A model generated the notes under the pieces. That model had not been told where the DNA came from. It did not search any database and worked only from the letters and a program-made list of their open reading frames with translations. From Nodosilinea foveolarum (GTDB taxonomy: Bacteria; Cyanobacteriota; Cyanobacteriia; Phormidesmidales; Phormidesmidaceae), in assembly GCA_003242035.1 (NCBI GenBank), contig QBMC01000018.1, forward strand, positions 1-44,502: DNA of 44,502 nucleotides. The letters run 5' to 3'. Positions 27,635 through 36,458 of this stretch are shown piece after piece. The position numbers and the translations under genes were made by a program. Within the stretch, counting starts at the first letter, position 1; the number at the start of each line of letters is the position of its first letter.

Positions 27635-28570
27635 ATGAACGACCTTCCTCTTGTCTCGGTGGTCACCCCTGCTTACAATGCGGCAGCTTTCATCGCAGAG
27701 ACCCTTCAGTCGGTGCAGCAACAATCTTACGAGCACTGGGAAATGGTGGTCGTAGACGACGGCTCCACCGATGAAACCGCAGCGATTGTTGGGCGATATG
27801 CCGCAGAAGATACTCGAATTCGTCTGATCTCTCAGCCCAATGGCGGCGTATCTAAGGCTCGCAATCAGGGCGTAAATGAGGCCCACGGCGAGCTAATTGC
27901 CTTTTTAGATGCCGATGACCGGTGGCTACCCGATAAGCTTACCGCCCACGTTGAGTTTATGCGATCGCATCCCAAAGCCAGCGCCAGCTTTGCTAGAGCC
28001 GCACTCATCCACTTCGACGGCACCGCCACCCACCGCACAACCCACAACTTTACGGAGCAAGTGGCCGTTCAAGCCGTGCTATACAACAATCCAACCATTA
28101 CCACCTCCAACATCGTCATCTACAAAAGCGTATTCGAAACGCTAGGCGGCTTTGATGAATCGATGGGCCACGACGAAGACATCGAGCTGTTGTTTCGCCT
28201 CACTTATCATCCAGGCTTCGAGCTGATGGGCCTTAATCGCATTTTGTTGCAGTACCGGCTCTGCGAAAACGGACTCTCTTCTAATTTGGCCAAAATGGAA
28301 GCCGGTTGGATGACCTTAATGGAAAAAGCACGAACATCGGCCCCCGACTTAATAGAGCAGCATTACAGCGCCGCTCATAGCGCCAAACTACAGTATTTAG
28401 CGCGAAAATCGCTGAGGCTAAACATGCCTGCTGCTGTGGGGATGAGCTTTATTAATCGGGCGATCGCCTACCGTTGGAAATCTCTCTATAAGCAGCCCAA
28501 GATGATTGCGATCGCGCTGCTAATCTACCTCAAACTCATCACCTTCAACCAGTTCAAAATCAGTATCTAA
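27635..28570 (+). CDS. Glycosyltransferase family 2
   Basis: This 311-residue GT-A fold enzyme would add a sugar from a nucleotide sugar to a lipid-linked oligosaccharide. It begins with PLVSVVTPAYNAAAFIAETL and carries the nucleotide-binding DDGSTDET near residue 42. The metal-binding FLDADDRWLPDKL lies near 90, and an acidic catalytic segment GHDEDIELLFRL near 181. The C-terminal third is helical and basic. No membrane spans are evident. It follows the Wzc gene by 25 bases and is probably co-transcribed. Confidence 0.92.
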   Translation: MNDLPLVSVVTPAYNAAAFIAETLQSVQQQSYEHWEMVVVDDGSTDETAAIVGRYAAEDTRIRLISQPNGGVSKARNQGVNEAHGELIAFLDADDRWLPDKLTAHVEFMRSHPKASASFARAALIHFDGTATHRTTHNFTEQVAVQAVLYNNPTITTSNIVIYKSVFETLGGFDESMGHDEDIELLFRLTYHPGFELMGLNRILLQYRLCENGLSSNLAKMEAGWMTLMEKARTSAPDLIEQHYSAAHSAKLQYLARKSLRLNMPAAVGMSFINRAIAYRWKSLYKQPKMIAIALLIYLKLITFNQFKISI

Positions 28571-28816
28571 ATTCAAGCTAAATGCTAACAGAACGTTCAA
28601 AACCATCACGATCTATCCATACAGCATTCACCTATCAAACTGTAGTCAAAATATAGCTTCAAGCAAAACTGTTGAGATATCAAATAAATGTGATTACATT
28701 AGTTAGAATAAGCATGACGGGTTTTCAAAAGCTAATCGAAAACATGATCGCATTAACTAGCAATCATCTTTTCTCCTAAAAATCTTCCACTAAAATAATC
28801 TCAAACAGCTAGAACC

Positions 28817-30100
28817 ATGGTGGTAAGACATAAACTGGTGAGTGCCGTTCAAAAAGCGGGTTTATACCCTTTAGCTAGGGCGTTGTACAATCGCATTCAG
28901 GCAACAACATCCGGCTCCAAAAGATATAGAAAAGATCTAGGCGAAATTCTCTCTTTTCAGAATGTGCCAGTTGTTCCCTACGAGTCATTGATAGATCGAT
29001 TCAACGGCTTATCAATCCACCACGGCGGCCCGATCTGGCCGGACTGGTCTACTCAGACAGAAGCTCGTCACTGTCGCGATGGCTCTCCCTCAGACGATTT
29101 GCCTTCTCGCCCTAACGATATTTTTGAAAAAACTGAGGACCTCTCAATTTGGGGTGGTGCAATTTGCACCCACTTTGGCCACCAGATAGCAGACTTTAGC
29201 ACCCGAATTTTGCAATCAAAAACGGCTTATCCCAATGCTCAGTTCCTTTTTTCTGCAAAATCAGACGCTAAAATAACAACTATAGAACAGACACCCCCGT
29301 TCTTTCGATCTATTCTAGACTGGTACGATTTGAAGCCAGATCAAGTAAAAATTGTTAGCCAACCGCTGCTCGTCAGGCAGCTTTTAGTCGCGCCACAGGC
29401 CGAGCAACTGAGCAACTGCGGCCCCTCATCAGAATATTTAGACCTGATGGATGCCCATGTTGATAGAAAGCTGACTTTACCCAGTCGTCAGGGAACCGTT
29501 TTCGTATCGCGAGCAGGACTCAAGGCTCGCTTTGCGGGCGAGTTCTACCTAGAACAACTGATGCAAGAAAATGGTATCAAGATCATTCGCCCAGAGACCA
29601 TGCCCCTCAAGCAACAGCTCGCTGAGTATAGCTGTGCAGATCGGCTAATTTTTTCGGAAGGCTCAGCGGTACATGGACTTCAGCTACTAGGCCGTTCTTT
29701 AGGAGAGGTTCAGATTATCAACCGTCGGCCCAGACATCAGTTGGCAAAAAACGCCCTCAAAGCCAGGGCGAAAAGTCTCGCCTACGTAGATCTGGTTCAG
29801 GGGGTTCTACATGGATTTACAACCTTCGGAACAGCCAAAAGTTGGAACGCCCTCACCGTTCTAAAAGAAGAGGCGCTAGTAGATTATCTGCATTCCCTGT
29901 CGCCCAAACTCAAGCAGCATTGGAACCATTCGGCCTATATCGAGCACCGCGATCGCGATGTTCTAGTCTGGATAGACCGAGAACGTCAGACAGGCGGTTT
30001 ACTAGACTCCCTGTCAGATAAACAAATCTCAAGGCAACTGCGAAGCGTTCAGCTAGCTCACCTCATTCCATCGGTGCTGGCTCACGACAGATTAGCCTAG
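28817..30100 (+). CDS. Glycosyltransferase family 61-like protein
   Basis: This 427-residue protein fits the GT61/DUF563 family. It has a central segment with VWGGAICTHFGHQIADFSTR-like character (SIWGGAICTHFGH near 115), then GTVFVSRAGLKARFAGEFYLEQL in two parts near 232. The family hallmark LIFSEGSAVHGLQLLG is near 279, where Glu and His of the 'EGSAxHG' motif are kept. Members transfer pentoses or hexosamines to polysaccharide chains. A 246-bp AT-rich gap lies upstream, so it may have its own promoter. It is convergent with the next gene. Confidence 0.78.
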   Translation: MVVRHKLVSAVQKAGLYPLARALYNRIQATTSGSKRYRKDLGEILSFQNVPVVPYESLIDRFNGLSIHHGGPIWPDWSTQTEARHCRDGSPSDDLPSRPNDIFEKTEDLSIWGGAICTHFGHQIADFSTRILQSKTAYPNAQFLFSAKSDAKITTIEQTPPFFRSILDWYDLKPDQVKIVSQPLLVRQLLVAPQAEQLSNCGPSSEYLDLMDAHVDRKLTLPSRQGTVFVSRAGLKARFAGEFYLEQLMQENGIKIIRPETMPLKQQLAEYSCADRLIFSEGSAVHGLQLLGRSLGEVQIINRRPRHQLAKNALKARAKSLAYVDLVQGVLHGFTTFGTAKSWNALTVLKEEALVDYLHSLSPKLKQHWNHSAYIEHRDRDVLVWIDRERQTGGLLDSLSDKQISRQLRSVQLAHLIPSVLAHDRLA

Positions 30101-30166
30101 ATCCCGCACCCAGTTCAGTACAAACGTTAGGCAGTAATATCTGCCTGTTCACGCAGCCATTTCAGG

Positions 30167-30916
30167 CTAAATCGTATAGCCAAACTCCAAAAGATCAACT
30201 TTGTACTTCTCCTCCAAAAAATTGATGTCCTCTAAGCTAAAGTACTTTCTCCAATCTTTGTATTTCCGCTTAGACTTATTAACGCGAGTTAACGGCTGAG
30301 AAATACCCGTTTTCTCACAAATATAGGCCCAATTGTCATCCAAATCCTCTAGCCGACTCACATAATCAACAATCAGGCCGCTGCCAGCTTTGTCCGACAG
30401 CCGATAGAACTGTGGAATCGTACCATTAGAGGCCCAGCATTCGTCCAGTCGAATAAACTCAGCAATCGACTGACTTTTTATCCCAGCAATCACACCTGGC
30501 CAGCGAAAAGCATCGTAAAGCTTTGGCACCTTAGTCATCGCTGGTGAAACTAGGTTTAGCTGGTCGAGCCGATACATCATCTTGATGACAGACCCTCTAT
30601 ATAAATTGACGTAGAAGGTTTTGATATACGAGTAATACGAAACAATCCGATCAAAGGGATGGCGAACAGTTGCAAACGTAAAGTAGCTGTCCCATACGTC
30701 GTCACCTATAACCGCCTTAATATCAGCAGCAGACGAATGCTTATCGAGGCCGAACGCTGGCTTGTATATCTGCTGAAGCTTCTCACCGTAAGGGCTGCTG
30801 CCTAGCATAATATCGTTCCACGCCATTCGGTTGCACAAAGCCCTTTCAACGCTGGTGCCTCCACACTTATGCAAATGAACAAAGACAAAATTTTGGTTGT
30901 TTGAGATGAATGTCAT
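30167..30916 (-). CDS. Sulfotransferase of the carbohydrate (Sulfotransfer_2) type
   Basis: This is a 249-residue enzyme. The N-terminal PAPS loop FVHLHKCGGTSVERAL (residues about 13-28) and the second phosphate-binding segment FATVRHPFDRIVSYYSY (near 81) are the two hallmarks of this family, which sulfates carbohydrates. The C-terminal end has the typical 'Y..D...LGY' ending (EEKYKVDLLEFGYTI). It lies inside the exopolysaccharide locus, on the minus strand together with polymerase and flippase. A direct role in sulfating the polysaccharide is therefore a reasonable inference. The acceptor sugar is unknown. Confidence 0.85.
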   Translation of the reverse strand: MTFISNNQNFVFVHLHKCGGTSVERALCNRMAWNDIMLGSSPYGEKLQQIYKPAFGLDKHSSAADIKAVIGDDVWDSYFTFATVRHPFDRIVSYYSYIKTFYVNLYRGSVIKMMYRLDQLNLVSPAMTKVPKLYDAFRWPGVIAGIKSQSIAEFIRLDECWASNGTIPQFYRLSDKAGSGLIVDYVSRLEDLDDNWAYICEKTGISQPLTRVNKSKRKYKDWRKYFSLEDINFLEEKYKVDLLEFGYTI

Positions 30917-30990
30917 TTTTTGCGGTATTGAAAATAAGCGGGGCTACAGGCGAACAGGAACATAAGAAAACCTATCAGATCACTCATGGG

Positions 30991-32313
30991 TTAGCCGCTG
31001 CTAAACTCGCCTGATCCACAGTAGGTGGAGCCTTGTCTAGACGGGTGGGCCGTAAGATGTTCTGGATTGAGTTCAAACGGTTGCGCGGGAATCAGCGAAA
31101 TCCATACGTACAGAATCCACGAATCACTAACGAAGAATGTTGTCTCAGTTGTGTTGCTCATCATTAAAAATAGCAAAGCAATGATTGGACAAATAGCACA
31201 AGCATTCTTAGTCATACCAACTCTCGCTAAAGACTTAAACAGATTGAACATTAGGCCGGCAAAGAAGAGAAAACCACCGATATAGCCGGTCGCTAACAAC
31301 AAATCTAGATAGCCATTGTGAGCATTAGGCGTTGGCCATCCCGCAACCTTCCATATATAGGCTCCAGGGCTAGCACTTCCTCGCCAAAAACCTTCATAGC
31401 CATAGCCTAAAAGGGGCTTTTGGGAAACCATTTGTAAAACTGCGGGCCAGAGTTGATCGCGTCCGGTTAAGTCCGTACCTTTGTCAAAAACGCCTAGCAA
31501 TGTCTCTAAATTAAACTGAATGTAGAAAAAAATCAACATCATGACGATCAAGCTGATGTTGACAACAGGAACCGCATATTGGTAGTTCAACCGGAGCATA
31601 TTGCAAAGAATGGAGGCGATTCCAAGCGTAAATAGAATCACCAGACCCGTTGTAGACGTAGACGCCACCACTAGGAAAACAGAACCCACTACTAAAACGC
31701 TCACTACCGCTTTAGTGAGTCCTCTAAACAGGTCGGTAGAGCGTACCACTAGCAAAAATATAGAGATAAATCCCATCTGAGCGCCCAGTTCGTTTTTATG
31801 CATATGAACCCCTCGCCAAGCACCCGCATGAGGCGCTGTCATCGTTCCATAAACAGGGAAAAACAGACTAATGAAAAAGCACAGGACAATCGTCACACCA
31901 AATGCAAAAGTTAGCATTTTGAGCTGCTGTGTAAAGCTAAATCGGGTTGAAAAGAAGACGGCAAATGCGGTAGAGCCAAGCACAAGCACGCTGCGGCGAA
32001 GCGTGTAGACAGGGTAAGCAGACCACTGAGTAGAGGCTATGACAATCAAAAGGAAGAGTCCTAATAAAACGAGCTGCGGATTTTTAGTGATCCGAGATAA
32101 GGTCGTCTCCCAACAGTTGAGTAGTATTAGCACCGAAATACAGTAAATAGCCATGCTAATACCGGGTAGCAAAAAACTACTGCTAACGGTTTGAGTATCA
32201 ATTAATTGACTACCGTCTGCACCGTTATTAAGTACGTTGATTGGGTTACCAAAGAAAAACCAGAGCGCGATCGCGGCATAAATAGATTCAAGCTGTCTTG
32301 GGATTCTAATCAT
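30991..32313 (-). CDS. O-antigen ligase/polymerase (Wzy-like) family membrane protein
   Basis: This is a 440-residue protein with about ten to twelve hydrophobic spans. The large loop between the later spans contains the O-antigen ligase family signatures: TGRDQLWPAVLQMVSQKPLLGYGYEGFW in parts (near 289-315) and PNAHNGYLDLLLATGYIGG near 330, with the conserved His/Asn. It should polymerise lipid-linked repeat units on the outer face of the inner membrane. The C-terminal 30 residues are hydrophilic. It lies between a sulfotransferase and the flippase, all on the minus strand. Confidence 0.88.
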   Translation of the reverse strand: MIRIPRQLESIYAAIALWFFFGNPINVLNNGADGSQLIDTQTVSSSFLLPGISMAIYCISVLILLNCWETTLSRITKNPQLVLLGLFLLIVIASTQWSAYPVYTLRRSVLVLGSTAFAVFFSTRFSFTQQLKMLTFAFGVTIVLCFFISLFFPVYGTMTAPHAGAWRGVHMHKNELGAQMGFISIFLLVVRSTDLFRGLTKAVVSVLVVGSVFLVVASTSTTGLVILFTLGIASILCNMLRLNYQYAVPVVNISLIVMMLIFFYIQFNLETLLGVFDKGTDLTGRDQLWPAVLQMVSQKPLLGYGYEGFWRGSASPGAYIWKVAGWPTPNAHNGYLDLLLATGYIGGFLFFAGLMFNLFKSLARVGMTKNACAICPIIALLFLMMSNTTETTFFVSDSWILYVWISLIPAQPFELNPEHLTAHPSRQGSTYCGSGEFSSG

Positions 32314-32393
32314 GGCTAATGTCTCGTAATCGGTTCATTATCAAGCAGTTTTCAACAAAGCAGTATGCCGTTTGTTACCCATCTAATACCCGT

Positions 32394-33659
32394 CTAATTG
32401 CTAAACACCTCTGATCGAGGAAAGGTAGACCGTGAAACCCAAATGCTAAACAAAGGCAAGCAAACCAGGTGAACAGCAAGCACACTCGCGGCGACGGCAT
32501 AAATACTAAACTGAGCGCTACACAAGATAACTACCACAAACAGAGCCGTAAATCCTACATTCCATTTAAGCCCTGTCAGCCCACGATCAACCGTTAGGAG
32601 TAGCTGCTCTGAAACGATCGCAAAGGCCCGAGGAATTCCAGATAGGCAAACCATAATCAAAATAGGAATCGCTGATATCCATTTTTCACCAAAGACAATC
32701 GGTACATAAAAAGGCGCTAGGCTGCTTTGTAACAGCACTAATGGAATCATAATAGTAGCTACAACTTTGAGGCTTTTGCCGTAGCTCTTTTTGAGACTAG
32801 CCCTGTTTGTCCTGGCTTCGCACAGGTAGGGAAAGACAGAGTTGGTGACCATGTTAATGGCGCTAAGACTGATACCCAAACCAGCATTGAAGGCAAAGAA
32901 GTAAAGACCTAGCGCTTCGAGGCTAAAAAATCGACCGATTAACAGATAGTCAATATTTGATCTTAAGTAGTTTAATAGCTCAATTCCCAGCGGAAATTTA
33001 GAGAAATTGAAAATGTCTTTCCAACGATGCAGCGTAAACGACCGGCTAGGCCGCCAGCTATGGTGGTAGCGGAACATCACAATCCAGACCACGTGAGACA
33101 CGGACTTTGCGATCACTACGCTCCACAAGCCCATGTTCGTCAGCGCCAGGATAAAAATGAGCGAATTAGAAACTAAGGCATAGATTGCTGTCGCGATCGC
33201 TGATATCTTCAGTCGGTTTTCGCGGCGAATAAGGGCATCTTGAATGGCATAAATAGGATTAAAAAGATAGGCAACCCCAATCACCATAATCGGTAGAATG
33301 AGCTGATTATTATCGTAAAAAGCGGCGATGGGGAAAGCGGCAAGGCACTGAGCGATGAAAACGCTAATGCATAAAATCCAGTTAATCCAGTAGGCTGTAT
33401 CGGACAGCGTATCAAGATCTGCGGGATCTGCCTGAATCAGCTTAGGAGCCACCCCCCCCTTCTGAATAAAAATATAGGCAAAATCTGTAACCGTAAAGAT
33501 AATAGCGATAATTCCATAGTCTTCAGTCGTTAGTTTGCGCGCTAGAACAACAACCGCCAGCAAGCGGAATAGCCGCACAAAAATCTGGCTCGCGCTCAGC
33601 CATCCTATATTTCTAATCAGCTTGTCAGATATTAGGCGCTGTATGTTCTTACGGCTCAT
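32394..33659 (-). CDS. Polysaccharide flippase (Wzx-like, MOP/PST family)
   Basis: This is a 421-residue membrane protein with around twelve hydrophobic segments. It opens with the typical RNIGWLSASQIFVRLFRLLAV and RKLTTEDYGIIAI, and has the family feature of paired basic residues at loop ends (DALIRRENRLKISAI near 138). It would flip undecaprenyl-linked repeat units across the inner membrane for the Wzy-like polymerase next to it. The ATG lies inside the first of five 16-bp tandem repeats, which makes this start and its leader unusual. Confidence 0.88.
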   Translation of the reverse strand: MSRKNIQRLISDKLIRNIGWLSASQIFVRLFRLLAVVVLARKLTTEDYGIIAIIFTVTDFAYIFIQKGGVAPKLIQADPADLDTLSDTAYWINWILCISVFIAQCLAAFPIAAFYDNNQLILPIMVIGVAYLFNPIYAIQDALIRRENRLKISAIATAIYALVSNSLIFILALTNMGLWSVVIAKSVSHVVWIVMFRYHHSWRPSRSFTLHRWKDIFNFSKFPLGIELLNYLRSNIDYLLIGRFFSLEALGLYFFAFNAGLGISLSAINMVTNSVFPYLCEARTNRASLKKSYGKSLKVVATIMIPLVLLQSSLAPFYVPIVFGEKWISAIPILIMVCLSGIPRAFAIVSEQLLLTVDRGLTGLKWNVGFTALFVVVILCSAQFSIYAVAASVLAVHLVCLPLFSIWVSRSTFPRSEVFSN

Positions 33660-33724
33660 TGTTCTTATAGCTCATTGTTCTTATAGCTTGTTGTTCTTAT
33701 AGCTTGTTGTTCTGGTGGCTTATT
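33645..33724. repeat. Five tandem 16-bp repeats across the start codon of the flippase gene
   Basis: Units GTTCTTACGGCTCATT, GTTCTTATAGCTCATT, two of GTTCTTATAGCTTGTT, and a diverged GTTCTGGTGGCTTATT run without gaps (33645, 33661, 33677, 33693, 33709). In coding sense each is close to AATGAGCTATAAGAAC. The flippase ATG is in the first unit and another ATG is in the second. That second ATG opens an eight-codon frame (MSYKNNEP, stop) which overlaps the flippase start. Confidence 0.92.
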
Positions 33725-33849
33725 GTGCAGAGAAACCATTGCCAAGCGTTGATTAGTCATTAAGACGAGTCATGTTGTAGCAGAGCTGCTATAGAACTGA
33801 CGTATTGCTCAGTCGGTTGTGCTCGATGTGGACGGCGATTAGCCCGTAA

Positions 33850-34866
33850 TTAATGAGAACTAATAACGTGACGCTTTTGGCTGCGTCCGGCTAGCTGAAC
33901 GGACAGCTTGAGCAAACTGCTATACAGCGTCTGGGGTAGTAGCCATAGCGCGGTTGCCGCCGCACCCGTCAGCCCGGTGCGAAAGGGTTCCTCGACTAAA
34001 ATCCGCCAGTGCGATTGGAGAGATTGAACGAATAAGCTAAGCGCCTGCTTTTTATCTCGCAGGGTAACGGCTCGTCTCGCTAGATGCCGGAAATGATAGG
34101 CCCGAGCAGGCCCTTCCCAGATGGCCATCTGCTCAGGAGCATAGGTATAAATGCGTTCGATCAATCGATCCCAAGCATTCAGCTTCTTCTCGATGTTGGC
34201 AGAAATACCCTGAGAATTAATTCTATAAAGCGTCAATAGCTCAGGAATTCCCTCGATCTTCCAGTCCGTCTGGATAGCCACTCTCATCCAGCATTCTACA
34301 TCTTGAGACTCTCTGAACTGCTCATCAAAATAATCGTAAGCAATCGCCCCTTCTCGCTTTACTTCAAAGGCAATATCATCAAACATCTGCTTACGAAAAA
34401 TTGCAGCAGACCCATTGCCAATCGGACTTCGGCACAAAATATCTAAAGGCGTAATATCTGTTGTCTTCGCAAACTGTAGCAACCCTAACGGATTCCCTCG
34501 CTCGTCAATGAATTTAGAGTAGCTAAAGCTAGCGCCAACATCGGTAGCCGCCTCCAGATGACGAACATGCTTCTCGACTTTTTCGGGAACCCATAAATCA
34601 TCAGCGTCTAGGAAAGCTACATAGTCGCCTTTTGCATGACGAATGCCCGTATTTCTAGCGCCCGATAAGCCTCTGTTCTGCTGTTGAATAATCCTAATTC
34701 TACTGTCGTCAAACTGTTGGCAAATGTCTACGCTGCGATCAGAAGACCCATCATCGACGATCAAAATTTCTATATTCGAATAGGTCTGAGCGATCGCCGA
34801 CTCCAAAGCAAAGCGAACAAACTTCTCCACGTTGTAAAGAGGAATAATGATAGAAACTTTCTGCAT
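33850..34866 (-). CDS. Glycosyltransferase family 2
   Basis: This is a 338-residue GT-A enzyme. It begins QKVSIIIPLYNVEKFVRFAL and has DDGSSDRSVDICQQF near residue 38, GARNTGIRHAKGDYVAFLDADDLW near 70-93 in parts, and an acidic ESQDVECWMRVA segment near 190. The C-terminal part contains a basic helical region and a weakly hydrophobic stretch near 300. It should add one sugar of the repeat unit. It lies on the minus strand between the flippase and the WecG-type gene; about 190 bp separates it from the flippase. Confidence 0.92.
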   Translation of the reverse strand: MQKVSIIIPLYNVEKFVRFALESAIAQTYSNIEILIVDDGSSDRSVDICQQFDDSRIRIIQQQNRGLSGARNTGIRHAKGDYVAFLDADDLWVPEKVEKHVRHLEAATDVGASFSYSKFIDERGNPLGLLQFAKTTDITPLDILCRSPIGNGSAAIFRKQMFDDIAFEVKREGAIAYDYFDEQFRESQDVECWMRVAIQTDWKIEGIPELLTLYRINSQGISANIEKKLNAWDRLIERIYTYAPEQMAIWEGPARAYHFRHLARRAVTLRDKKQALSLFVQSLQSHWRILVEEPFRTGLTGAAATALWLLPQTLYSSLLKLSVQLAGRSQKRHVISSH

Positions 34867-34935
34867 AAAAACGACGGGTTGGTGAGCGAATATTAGAGAG
34901 TGCGGACTTACGTCAAAACGTGAGGTTGGCCAGCA

Positions 34936-35841
34936 CTATCGTTTTTTAGTGAGCGATCGCCTACTCTCCTTTTTCAGCAGATTCTGAGATTGACGCAGGC
35001 CAGAATGGTCAGAATTAGATTGAACCAGATCAGATTTGTTGATGATTTTTCTGTCAGCCTTATGACTGAACAGATTATTTTTAAATAACTTATTTTTAAA
35101 CAGCTTACGTTCAGATAGCTGACGACTCAGCAGCAGCCAAAAGAAAACGGTATCTTCTAGCAAATAACGCTTCCATAGTCGCTTCGGCTCACGCATCAGC
35201 CGATATAGCCACTCCAAACCCAGACTCCCCACCCAAACAGGGGCACGATTTGTATGTCCGGCTTCGAAGTCGATAGTCGCCCCAATCGCCATCGCTATTT
35301 TGATCTGGGGCAGGCGATCGCGATATTCAAGCAACCATTTTTCTTGCTTAGGCGCACCCACACCAACCGCCAGCACGGTAGCCTTTGAGCGATTGATCAA
35401 GCGAATAATCGATTCGTTCTCTTCTTTATCATCTAAAAACTGAAAAGATGGAGAATGGGCACCTACGACTATTTCACGACCCACTTTTTCATTGATCTTA
35501 TCCATAGCAACAGCAGCCACCCCTTGAGACGATCCTAACAAAAAGATTTTGATCGCATCATCATGACTGTAATGATGATAAAAAGCAGGAAACAGAGCCG
35601 AACCAGAAATCTTTTCCTGAATAGGTTTTTTAATTAGTTTGGAAACCCACATTAAAAGCTGACTGTCGCAAACTCTGTAGTCTGCGAAGCGATAAGCCTT
35701 GCGAAACAGCAAATCGCTCTGAAGCTTAACAACATGATCGATGTTGGGCGTAAAAACAACGCCACCCTCTTTGAGTTTTTCCAGCAGCTCAGATTGCGAG
35801 ATATTATCTATCTCAACGTCTAATATTTCGACTATTTGCAT
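34936..35841 (-). CDS. WecG/TagA/CpsF-family glycosyltransferase
   Basis: This is a 301-residue GT26 protein. The signatures are VVFTPNIDHVVKLQSDLLFRKAY in parts (near 28-50), a central ISGSALFPAF, and AVGVGAPKQEKWL near 168, followed by IGATIDFEAGHTNRAPVW and GLEWLYRLMREPKRLWKRYL in two parts, where the membrane-association segment is. Family members transfer ManNAc or ManNAcA onto lipid-linked GlcNAc. After residue about 240 there is an atypical Lys/Asn/Ser-rich tail with a repeated LFKN unit. It is the first gene of the minus-strand group and so follows the promoter region at 35842-36458. Confidence 0.92.
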   Translation of the reverse strand: MQIVEILDVEIDNISQSELLEKLKEGGVVFTPNIDHVVKLQSDLLFRKAYRFADYRVCDSQLLMWVSKLIKKPIQEKISGSALFPAFYHHYSHDDAIKIFLLGSSQGVAAVAMDKINEKVGREIVVGAHSPSFQFLDDKEENESIIRLINRSKATVLAVGVGAPKQEKWLLEYRDRLPQIKIAMAIGATIDFEAGHTNRAPVWVGSLGLEWLYRLMREPKRLWKRYLLEDTVFFWLLLSRQLSERKLFKNKLFKNNLFSHKADRKIINKSDLVQSNSDHSGLRQSQNLLKKESRRSLTKKR

Positions 35842-36458
35842 GATGCCCCTTAATCCTAAACGTAGCGAGCGTGACCCTTGCGTCGCTCAACCTATTCGCA
35901 GGTTAAATCCGAGCCATATCAATTTGAGCGGTACAGGTCTAGCTAAGCTGCACGGGTCTAATTGAACTGCACAGATCTAAGCTGCATTGATTTAGAGCGG
36001 ACGAGCTGGCAGATTCAACGCAAGCAATTGTCAAAACGATTGTCTTTATAAGAACTTGGTGCTGAACAAGCCCTCAGTAAAAATAACAGGAACAATACTA
36101 GACTTACTTTTACGACGCCAAGCAACCTCTTTTATTTCTCTCTGCTGTCAGAATGTAAATTGTCACACTGCCGATTGCAGTCGAGAACGTTGGGCTGATT
36201 TTCTTAAATAGATCGAAATCGTGTCCGCTCGCCTTACTTTTCTACATCTCCTTGCGAATACGAAGCCTTAACAGCAGTGGGCTGCACAAGAGCAAAAAAC
36301 GCTCTTGCATAAACTCATCAACTACCATATTTACGTATTTACCAAGATACTTTGATATAAGCATTTTGCATTTCACAGAAAAAACCTTGTTTTAGAAGCT
36401 AGTGTGAAGTGCAGGAGAAAATCATTGACAAACCAGGTTTTAGGTGTAGGTATTTTTC
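35842..36458. other. 617-bp gap between the polysaccharide genes and the ABC exporter
   Basis: No credible gene is found. Features seen are a degenerate repeat block at about 35930-36000, where CTGCA followed by TCTA recurs at roughly 20-bp intervals, and a hairpin CAAGAGC/GCTCTTG with a seven-base A-rich loop at 36287-36307. The rest is AT-rich. The side next to 35841 must hold the promoter for the minus-strand polysaccharide genes. Confidence 0.5.
36287..36307. other. Perfect 7-bp hairpin in the intergenic region
   Basis: CAAGAGC (36287-36293) pairs with GCTCTTG (36301-36307) around AAAAAAC. No T-tract follows on either strand, so it is not a typical terminator. A role in leader structure is possible. 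Confidence 0.45.

Noticed and set aside
33645-33724. CRISPR-like array
   Set aside because: The 16-bp units are contiguous with no spacers and overlap a start codon; there are no cas genes.
35895-35925. Possible tRNA T-arm (GCAGGTTAAATCCGAGCC)
   Set aside because: It deviates from GGTTCRAAYCC and no acceptor or anticodon arms can be folded around it. No tRNA or rRNA genes were recognised in the window.
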